From Lithobates sylvaticus (taxonomy: Eukaryota > Chordata > Amphibia > Anura > Ranidae): a DNA stretch of 64,000 bases. Made by a program: the position numbers and the translations under genes. Location: NCBI GenBank assembly GCA_028564925.1, contig CM053029.1:36630026-36694025 (forward strand), read 5' to 3'. Below, piece after piece: positions 55,709 through 64,000 of this stretch. The first letter of the stretch is position 1. Each line of letters opens with the position of its first letter. Under the pieces are notes generated by a model. It saw only the letters and a list, made by a program, of their open reading frames with translations, was not told where the DNA came from and made no database searches.

Positions 55709-56265
55709 AACATTTTTTCTATTCAATACTTTTTATTTGAAAAAAAAATATTGTTTAAAAAAAATAAATAAATAAACAAGCCTGCAAATTTTTTTTTAGA
55801 CTTTAACTGTGCCCACTTATTACTTACTCCTTTCGTTTTACTCCAGCCTTTCAATTTTTTTTTTTTAGAAATGTTCCCATTTCAGCACAAATGTGTCCTT
55901 TTGAAATATAAAACTTTTGTTTTTGTATAAGATTTTTCAGTTCTTGTTTTATTATCCAGCCAAAGACATTGGTGATCACTAGAACCCAAATTCTCTCCCA
56001 CCTTAACATCTTCCACGATCAATGACAGGGGGTGCCATGGTGGGTAACCATCCTAGTGATTCGTTAAATTATTACTCATTGAATTAAATTACACACAACT
56101 CAGATGAAAACAGTCGCTCTTATTTCAATAAAGTAAATGTGATTCTAAAACAAACGATTAATGTACAACTATTGCTCTATATTATACCATAATGTACGAC
56201 TATTGTACTCACATCCCACTACATTAGAATCCTATAAATACCTTTATTGTACTAACATGATATAA
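55709..56265. other. AT-rich stretch with nothing recognised
   Basis: Several A and T runs up to 10 bp, no open frame of note and no repeat end that I can name. Confidence 0.35.
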
Positions 56266-56267
56266 AG

Positions 56268-56450
56268 CTGAAAACACGCTATACAATTTTCTGTTGATTT
56301 TTTCCTTCAGATTTACCAAAACCATATAATATGAGGTCAAACCTTAAGAGTTTCAATTTGTATGCAATCAGGCAGGCCCTTGCACTACATGGTTTTGGTA
56401 AATCTAAAGGAAATCAGACAAAACAAGTTGTATAGTGTGTATGGGGTCTT
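56268..56450. repeat. Short palindromic MITE
   Basis: ACACGCTATACAATTTTCTG and, inverted, AACTTGTATAGTGTGT form the ends; AGATTTACCAAAACCAT (56311) pairs with ATGGTTTTGGTAAATCT (56390). The arms are about 60 bp around a loop of about 55 bp. Confidence 0.8.
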
Positions 56451-56599
56451 CTTTTAACACAAAGGTATATTTTCTGTGGAATTTATTATTCTCACTTAAG
56501 TTGTGGTAATTAGTTTCACTTTATCTAAGGATTAGCACTAGATTGGAATTATTTAATGGTTCACATATTTTTGGATGAATAATCCACAAAGCGCAACAA

Positions 56600-57775
56600 T
56601 ATTGGGTTTATTTTATGTATTTTGTGAGGAATCCTCCACCAGCGGGTGTGCACACACTGCCTCTTACCGTAAATTGTGAACCACCCTATAAAGTGGTCAC
56701 TAGCGCCTTTTACAAATCAGATCACTCCAGATCACCAGATCACTCTGATACCAAGCGCCCAGACTCCTTCCATGTCAGATGAACTCCTTGTGACAGAGAC
56801 TCCACCCGATATAAAATGTCAACAAAGCAGATAGACAGCTCATGGTGCAGTATGTTCAGAAGGGGGGGGGGGGTTGATTAGAAACAGATTCCAAAACACA
56901 CACTTACCATATAGGAGAAAAATACTTGCATGTGAACCAATTTAAAAGCAGGGATGTTTTAAACTGACAAGATGGCCGGCCTTGGTGCGCGGCAACGTCA
57001 CATGATCCACCCAACGCATATTGTCATAAAAAGACGTCATCAGGGACATAGTTTCACGTGTATACAAGGCCTTATATATAGTTGGGGGCTGAAATGCGTC
57101 AATCAGTGGATGTGTATTCCAAAAAGCCCTCCCATGGTCAAAAACCAGAAGTGACACCACGTCCATCCGGCCAGACTAACCCATGGGAAACAAAAATCAG
57201 AACAAAAGGTTCCTAATGGAAAAACAACCATAGACACATAAAGCCCATATACCATAACTAAGAGTCATAAGTGAAAAGGACACCAGTCAATTAAAAATTA
57301 TGATTGAGGCTGGTTTGAATACAAATAAACATGAAAAACATTGAATATATAGCCACGCATAATTTTCGTCATCAAGTGGTTGGAAACAATTTTAAGAACA
57401 ATATCATGTATATCAATCATATGATAATATATCCATAACAACACAAAATTAAAAAATTCAGGCTCAACGTGCATACCGAGTGGGATAAGTCGCAGCTAAT
57501 TACACATTATTTATGAAGGCATTAATAACACCCCTTTTGAACATACTGCACCATGAGATGTCTACCTGCTTTGTTGACATATTTTTTATCGGGTGGAGTC
57601 TCTGTCACACGGAGTTCATTTGACATGGAAGGAAGGAGTCTGGGTGTTTGGTATCAGAATGATCTGGAGAGATCTGATTTGTCACTGTAAGTGCCAGTGA
57701 CCGCTTTATAGGATGGTCCACAATTTACGGTAAGAGGCAGTGTGTGCACACCCGCTGGTAGAGGATTCCTCAAAA
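56600..57775. mobile_element. Hairpin repeat with hammerhead-like loop
   Basis: Arms at about 56625-56872 and 57527-57767 are inverse copies (GGAATCCTCCACCAGCGGGT, ACTGCCTCTTACCGTAAATT, CATGGTGCAGTATGTTCA). The loop of about 650 bp is non-coding and holds the motif at 57000-57060. The layout parallels the hairpin at 34.5-36.6 kb, and it may be a non-autonomous Penelope-like or related retroelement. Confidence 0.75.
57000..57060 (-). ncRNA. Decayed hammerhead-ribozyme-like motif
   Basis: On the minus strand, CTGATGA (57037-57043) is exact. It is followed by a stem-II-like GTC-TTTTTAT-GAC, and then AATATGCGTTGG where GAAACGCGTTGG would be expected. So one core strand is perfect and the other altered. 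Inactive if real. Confidence 0.45.
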
Positions 57776-58221
57776 GATTTCTTGTTCAGCATTCGGAATC
57801 ACATTATCTGGACTCTTATAATTATGCACTTTTCTTCTTGTATTCTACTTTTTTAAACAACTTTTTTTAGCGCTGCACCATCTTATGTTCATGTGTAATT
57901 TTTGCTGCCAGTATACTGTGCAAGCTGCTTGTTATTCGTAAAGCACAGGTTTATTGCTATTATTGTCTATTTTATATATTTGGCATTTGTATTTTTTCAT
58001 GCTTTTAAACATAGCTGTGAATTTTTTTTATTTTGTTTAGCACCAAGCACAGTTTTCATATATTCACATTTGATAGGGTCCAAATGTGGGGGGTGGACAT
58101 ACTTAACTCTGACTCTGACAAAAATTCGTTTTTCGAGGTCATAATCTTCTGTATGTAATTATGGCACTGTATTCCCGGCCTTCAGCTCAAGTGTACTGCT
58201 CAGCTATGTTATCCTCTTCCT
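57776..58221. other. AT-rich stretch with nothing recognised
   Basis: TTTAGCGCTGCACCAT at 57869 resembles the AGCGC tips of the other hairpin repeats and may be the outer end of the 56.6-57.8 kb element. Otherwise no feature. Confidence 0.3.
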
Positions 58222-59524
58222 TTAATATCTGTACCATGGCTGCCCAGGCCATGGCACAGAAACAGCACTTCTCAAAATATGGGACGACGCCCTAGAAGCA
58301 GCAGATGACGGAGAATCATGTCTCCTAGTACTGTTGGACCTCAGTGTAGCATTTGATACAGTGGACCACAATAGTCTATTCATCCACCTCGCAGAAGTAG
58401 CAGGAGTCTCCCATGCAGATCTACAATGGTTTGCATCCTTCTTAGGAAATTGTTCTCAAACAGTGAAACTAGGACCCTTCACCTCTCAAACACGGGCAAT
58501 CTCTTGTGGAGTCCCTCAAGGTTCACCCCTGTCACCAGTGCTCTTCAACATCTACATCCGCCCACTCCTCAAAATCATCAGAACATCTGACCTCGGCTTC
58601 TACTCATACGCTGATGACACTCAACTTTACTTTCGCATCACTGGGCAAAAAGACCATCATCAACAACTAGGAAAATGCCTCACCCTGATAGACGACTGGA
58701 TGATCTCTAGCTCCCTTAAACTCAATGAATCAAAAACAGAGCTTCTTCTCCTACACGCAAACCAAAGTTCCAAAACGAAGACCCCTTGGGCACCCCCCAC
58801 CATCTTTGGACAGACTATCTCGCCAAGCACCAAAGCCAAGAGTCTCAGAGTCATCTTTGACTCAGAAATGTCAATGGATGCTCAAATAGGATCGGTAGTC
58901 AGCGGATCTCACCATCTCCTCTGCCTGCTACGTAGACTCATCCCCTTCATTCCAACAGAGGACAAAGCAGCAGTAGTTGGAACAATCATTAATTCACGAC
59001 TCGACTACGCAAACTCCCTATACATAGGGCTACCCCAATATCAACTTGCGCACTTACAACTCATCCAAAACACGGCGGCAAGACCAATAAAGGGAAAAAA
59101 TCCCTGGGAATCCATCTCCACCGCCTGGAGGAGCCTACATTGGCTATCCGTAAAGAATCGGATTACATTCAAGACCCTCTGCCTCACCCACAAATGCATA
59201 CAAGGAAACGCTCCTCAATACCTACGCAAGAAGATAACACACTACACACCCAACCGCAGTCTTCGATCATCTAACCAAAACCTCCTCCTCATTCCCAAAT
59301 CCTGCTACAAATCAAAGGGAGAACGAAGATTCGCAGTCCAAGGACCACGGCTATGGAACGCTCTACCGACTTACATCCGCATGGAAGAAAACCATTAGGC
59401 GTTCAGGAAAAAACTCAAGACCTACCTCTTCTAAGAAGCTAGACAACACAGGCTGATCGAGCGCCTTGAGGCGATTCAGTTCGCAATTGCAGCGCTATAC
59501 AAATCATTCATTCATTCATTCATT
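58222..59524 (+). pseudogene. L2-clade LINE, 5'-truncated RT and 3' end
   Basis: The open frame begins inside the RT at about 58240 (PGHGTETALLKIWDD) without a start. It shows LLVLLDLSVAFDTVDHN, GVPQGSPLSPVLFNIYI, the catalytic SYADDTQLYF, LNESKTELLLL, SRLDYANSLYIGLP and RFAVQGPRLWNALPTYIR. A TAG at 59396-59398 interrupts the C-terminus; the frame continues with AFRKKLKTYLF to the probable genuine stop near 59434. The 3' end GCGCTATACAAAT followed by (ATTC)n at 59505-59524 is the usual L2 termination. The endonuclease is absent. Confidence 0.92.
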
Positions 59525-59525
59525 C

Positions 59526-59935
59526 ACCAATGGCACAAGGCAAGGTGCCCCCCTGTCCCCCTCATATTCAACCTCCTTATGGAACCTTTGGCAGAAAAGG
59601 TTAGATCCTTATCAACTATTTTAGGTTTCAAGCTTGGCCAGATAGAACACAAAATTAGTCTGTTTGCCGATGACGTCCTAGTCATGTTGGCTAGCCTTGA
59701 CCTACCCTGGCTGCGGTACAAACAACATTATCTGACTTTAGCTTGGTATCATATTGTAATGTGAACGATTCTATGTTGTGCATTCTAGTTCTTGTTTTGC
59801 ATCCTGCCACCACAGCTATTCTCAAAAAACGCTATGTTTGGGCAGAGGAAACATAACATATTTGGGATTGAAACTTACAAAAACCTCCGTCTCTCTGTTC
59901 CAGGCAAATTATGTCCCCTTCATGGGCATCCGCAG
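59526..59935 (+). pseudogene. L1/Tx1-type LINE RT fragment
   Basis: A plus-strand fragment begins at the conserved NGTRQG-like block (59527) and continues LIFNLLMEPLAEKVRS and the catalytic LFADDVLVMLAS (about 59660-59695). It then changes frame to NITYLGLKLTKTSVS (about 59850-59890). Both ends are lost. It abuts the L2 (ATTC)n tail. Confidence 0.82.
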
Positions 59936-60583
59936 AACTTTTTTCAGGGGGGGGCATCATTTTAGGGTCACCCATGCACCGCCCCTTTTTGACAATGTCA
60001 TTATCACATTATCATGGTCAGAGACTGCAGACGCAGTACAGTCTCTAGGATACGTAATGTATAATAGCCAACAGGCCCTCTTACCAGACCCAGGGAAACT
60101 ACAGCAGTGATCCCTCTGGCTGGACGATCGCTCACTCTGGGTTCCCATGGGGCGACTCTGGTCAGTAGTGTAGCATGTATGTACCCTGGTAGTGGCTCAG
60201 TCTTTTGTCTCTCTGGTGGTGCTGGGCAGTGTGGCTCTCTCTCTGGTGGCACTGGGCAGCGTGGCTCTCTCTCTGGCTACCGCCCAGCACACTACTCATT
60301 CTTTGTCCTGTAGCACTCTCTCCCACAGCTCTTTTCCAGGCTGCAGTCTCTCAATCTCTCTCTTGATCGAGGTGTAGCCTCCTCCCTGCGGAAAATGAGG
60401 CCGCCAATCTTTGGGACTACATGTCCCATGATGCTCTCCTCTCCTAGTCTCCTTTGATTGGCCCTCAGTTATGGCCAATAGGGAAGGAACGGGAGGGAAA
60501 CCTGGTGAGAGCCGCCGTCTCTTCTCCCTGACAGGAGAAAGGGGGGGTGAGCGGGGGAAACCTCTGACAGCCCCCAGCTCGCC
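59936..60583. other. Unassigned sequence with a small minisatellite
   Basis: 60185-60290 holds two to three copies of a unit of about 30 bp (GGTGGCACTGGGCAGCGTGG then CTCTCTCT). The rest, including 60300-60580, shows no gene or element that I can name; it flanks the chromovirus LTR. Confidence 0.4.
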
Positions 60584-63500
60584 TGTCAGAGAACTCACGC
60601 GTTCCATGCCCGTCCTCGTCCAGTAGGGGTTAATCTCCGTTCGGCAAGCGCCAATACCCATGCGCAGCCTTCTCAACGAAACCGAACGTGCGGGCGTACC
60701 CGCGTACCAACGCTGACCTGTGCGCGCCCTCGTTTGTCAATACGAACGAGGGCACGCACTTCCACGTCAGCACGAACGTGTGCGCGTAATCACGCACGGA
60801 CCCGTACCTCCACCAATCCCAGCACAAGGCGCCCTATATAAACAGGGCCTTCACATGATGTCAGTGCTGGATCGTCTTCAGTCTTATCTCCTGAATACCT
60901 GCCTGAAGTTCCTGCCTACCTTGGTCCTGATTCACCTGGTTTTCCTGTTACCCTTCCTGGATTGACCCCGCTTACTGACTGCTTCCTTTGGTTTGACCTC
61001 AGCTTGGATCCCTGGACTACGGCTCTGCTCTCTGATTCGGTACCTTATCACCTGCCTGTTGCCAACCTATTGCCTGCCTTGACCACGAACTTGCCTTCTG
61101 CCTTGTACCTTGTTTGCCAGCCAGTTGCCGACCTACTTGCCTGCTTTTTGACCACGAACTTGCCCTCTGCCTTGTACCTTGTTTGCCAGCCAGTTGCCGA
61201 CCTGTTTCCTGTCTTGACCTCGCGGTGCCTACATCCATCTGTTTGGCTGTTGCTGCACACAGCCTTGGATACCAACGTGAACACCAGCTCTTCAGAGGAA
61301 CCAGTACTTCCAAGTACCAGTCTACCAGCCGCAGGCACTTGCACCCTTTCGTGCCCCAGCACTCCCTGTTCCCACCACCAGGGGTGTTTGGACCGGAACC
61401 GTGCACGAGGCCATCCCCAGCATCCGGACTCCGCTGTAAGGTACGTGATAGTACGATCCAGCCAGAATGGAGTCCGAAGGGGGTGCCTCGCCTTTGGAAG
61501 CTTTGTGCCAACAGATGTCGGCCCTTACCCTGGCAGTCCAGGGCCTGCGAGATGGCTATCATCAACTAGAACAGAGAGTGGAATCCATGGCCCTGGGCTC
61601 TGCAACTCATCAGGCCTCCCTGACATCCCGGTTTTCCGGCTCAGCAACCTCTGCATTGGCACCCACAGTAATGATGCCACCCCCAGAACCTCGTGTGCCC
61701 CCACCGGAACGGTTTTCAGGGGACCGCAGTAAGTTCCGCTCCTTCAGGAATGCCTGTCGGCTCTACTTCCTGCTACAACCCCGCACCTTCTCCCTGGAGA
61801 GCACTAAGATGGGGTTCATAGTCTCTCTACTCCAAGGGGAGCCTCAGACCTGGGCCCACCGTATGTTGGAACAAGCCAGTCCTCTTCTGGATACCCTGGA
61901 CTCATTTTTGGATGAAATGGCCAAGCTGTATGATGATCTTCAGCGCACCACAACAGCAGAGGCCAGCCTCCATGCCCTCCAACAAGGGCGCCGGCCAGTA
62001 GAGGACTACGTAACAGACTTTAGGCGGTGGAGTTCCGACACCTCTTGGAACGACGCCGCACTCCTCTATCAGTTCCGCATAGGCCTCTCCGAAGCTCTGA
62101 AGGATGAGCTAGCCCGAGTGGGAATCCCTAGTTCTTTGGAGGATTTGATTCAGCTGTCTATCCAGATAGACCGTCGTTTAAGAGAGCGGAGGTCCGAGAG
62201 GTCCAGCTTGACACGCCCCACATGGGTGTTACCCAAGGGTCCCAACTACCCTCCTACTCCCGTTTCCAACGTGCCTGCTGCCAACCCAGGAGCACCAGAG
62301 CCCATGCAAGTCGGCCTACTCCGCTCACCATTATCACCCGAGGAGAAACAGCGGCGTCGCCAGAACAACCTCTGCCTCTACTGTGGGGAAGCTGGGCACT
62401 ACGCCAACACATGCCCGAATAAGATCCGTAAGTTCAATTCATCATCCCGTGTGCCTTTCGCCTTGTCTCTAATAAAAGCCGCTCACATCGCTGTTCCTAT
62501 TTCCTTACAGCTCCCAGGAGAAATACTCCAAGTCCAGGCTATAATTGACTCTGGCGCATGTAGCTGCTTTGTGGATCATGCCTTCGCTCTACAACATAAC
62601 ATCCCATTAACACCTAAGCAGCATCAACTCTCCATATGGCTAGCAGATGGGTCAAATATCAAGTCCGGGCCTATTACCCTGGAGACACAACCCCTGTTCA
62701 CCAGCATCCCACCAGGTCACCAGGAGCTACTCCGTCTGGATGTCATCTCCTCACCTTTGTTTCCTGTCATCCTAGGAATGCCTTGGCTACAGGCCCACAA
62801 TCCCCAGGTCAACTGGGTCACCGGTGAGGTGACCTTTCAGTCCTCTTACTGTCTACAGAACTGTCTCAAGACCTTCCACCAGATTCCACCAGTTATTGGG
62901 TGCCTAAAAACGGACTCTGAATTCAAAGAGTTGGTGCCACCAGTGTACCACAACTTCCTGGACGTGTTCGATAAACAGAAAGCAGACACCCTTCCTCCCC
63001 ATCGGGTCTACGACTGCCCGATTGAGTTACTACCTGGGGCCGAAATCCCTTTCGGGCGGATCTTTCCCCTGTCCGAACCTGAACTCCTGGTCCTCAAGGA
63101 GTACATCGATGAGAACCTCAAAAAGGGATTCATCCGACATTCCTCCTCCCCAGCGGGAGCCGGAATATTCTTTGTGGAAAAAAGAGATCACTCACTCCGC
63201 CCATGTGTGGATTACAGGGACCTGAATAAAGTGACAATTAAGAATCGGTACCCGCTTCCACTAGTCCCGGAATTATTTCAGAGACTCCGCTCAGCAAAAA
63301 TATTTACGAAGTTGGACCTACGTGGGGCCTATAACCTGATCAGAATACGCAAGGGTGACGAATGGAAGACAGCATTCCGAACACGTTTTGGCCACTTCGA
63401 ATATTTAGTCATGCCATTCGGACTATGCAACGCCCCGGCCACTTTTCAGCATTTTGTTAATAATATTTTCAGAGACTTTCTAGATTCCTTTGTAATCGTC

Positions 63501-64000
63501 TACCTGGACGATATCCTGATATTCTCCACCTCTCTAGAAATTCATCGTGATCATGTCAAGCAAGTTCTGGGCAGATTAAGGCAACATGGACTTTACGCAA
63601 AAGCCGAAAAATGTGAATTCGAACGCCAGACCATTCACTTCCTCGGCCTGGTTATATCAACTGGGGGTGTAGCCATGGATCCCCAGAAAGTCTCTGCCAT
63701 CGTGTCCTGGCCACCTCCAAATGACAAAAAGGGGGTGCAACGTTTTGTCGGGTTCTCAAATTTTTATAGAAAATTCATCAGGAACTTCTCCAAGATCATC
63801 GCACCTATCACTCAGCTCACCAAGAAGCAAAGCCGCTTCCAGTGGACTTCAGCGGCCCAAACCGCCTTTGACCAATTAAAAAGGGCATTCACCTCCGCTC
63901 CAGTACTGAAGCACCCTGACCCTGCATTACCCTACACTCTGGAGGTCGATGCTTCAGAGAGTGCAGTGGGAGCCATCCTGTCTCAACGCCAAGGACCCAA
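60584..64000 (+). mobile_element. Ty3/Gypsy chromovirus, left part; looks whole so far
   Basis: The 5' LTR is about 60584-61450 (TGTCAGAG...TACGTGATA), with a CpG-rich U3. From the ATG at 61467 a single gag-pol frame stays open to the window edge. Domains: gag with PERFSGDRSKFRSFRN, zinc knuckle CLYCGEAGHYANTC (about 62370-62411), protease IIDSGACSCF (about 62541), reverse transcriptase with VMPFGLCNAPATFQHF and VIVYLDDILIFS (about 63495-63530), and the start of RNase H (VDASES). It is closely related to the minus-strand chromovirus at 27.3-34.5 kb but a distinct subfamily by its LTR. Integrase and the 3' LTR lie outside the window, so wholeness and age cannot be judged. Confidence 0.9.
60835..60842 (+). 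promoter_or_regulatory. TATA box of the chromovirus 5' LTR
   Basis: TATATAAA lies about 250 bp inside the LTR, after a CpG-rich block with repeated GCGCG/CGTACC motifs, at a typical distance for transcription start near 60865. The minus-strand chromovirus LTR has TATTTAAACC at the corresponding place. Confidence 0.6.

Noticed and set aside
60962-61732. 256-codon frame through the chromovirus LTR into gag
   Set aside because: It lies in a different frame from the gag that starts at 61467 and covers LTR sequence with a local duplication near 61080-61205; it is not a gene.

Overview
This window looks like an intergenic, transposon-dense stretch of an amphibian (probably frog) genome. No host exon, tRNA or rRNA gene could be recognised. 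Almost all recognisable sequence belongs to mobile elements: L1/Tx1-type LINEs, CR1 and L2 LINEs, Ty3/Gypsy chromoviruses, a second Gypsy lineage with a PNMA-like gag, a DIRS remnant, a Penelope-like GIY-YIG remnant, hAT and Tc1/mariner transposases, several MITE families and very long snap-back (foldback) repeats. The frog assignment is inferred from this mix of families; no gene proves it.

Layout. 1-2.36 kb: 5' half of an L1/Tx1 LINE (minus). 3.56-10.33 kb: a near full-length LINE (minus) with one stop in each ORF. 10.3-12.4 kb: a degraded hAT transposase, followed at 12.5-14.1 kb by a two-phase tandem satellite. 14.4-15.6 kb: old LINE reverse transcriptase. 15.9-17.2 kb: foldback element 1. 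17.5-25.1 kb: a patchwork of MITEs, Tc1, Gypsy, DIRS and LINE scraps plus a (TA)n tract. 25.7-37.9 kb: a pair of inverted arms 12 kb apart, enclosing a chromovirus (minus) with a 57-bp minisatellite in its LTRs, a 2.1 kb hairpin that carries Penelope-like endonuclease sequence, and a hammerhead-ribozyme-like motif. 37.9-55.0 kb: a nest in which a CR1 LINE is split by a Gypsy element with nearly identical LTRs, which itself contains foldback element 2 (a 2.2 kb palindrome with terminal inverted repeats) and a full-length L1-type LINE with both ORFs open. 55.0-60.5 kb: MITEs, another hairpin with a decayed hammerhead-like motif, an L2 LINE and a LINE fragment. 60.6-64.0 kb: the left part of another chromovirus (plus), whose gag-pol frame stays open to the window edge.

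How the parts relate. The nesting gives an order of events: CR1 is oldest, then the PNMA-gag Gypsy, then foldback 2 and the L1-type LINE. The LTR similarity and the two open LINE ORFs suggest recent activity. I found no convincing new multi-gene system. The most unusual structures are the foldback family, whose arm tips have promoter-like sequence and whose arms carry outward-facing polyadenylation signals, and the hairpin/Penelope/hammerhead group.
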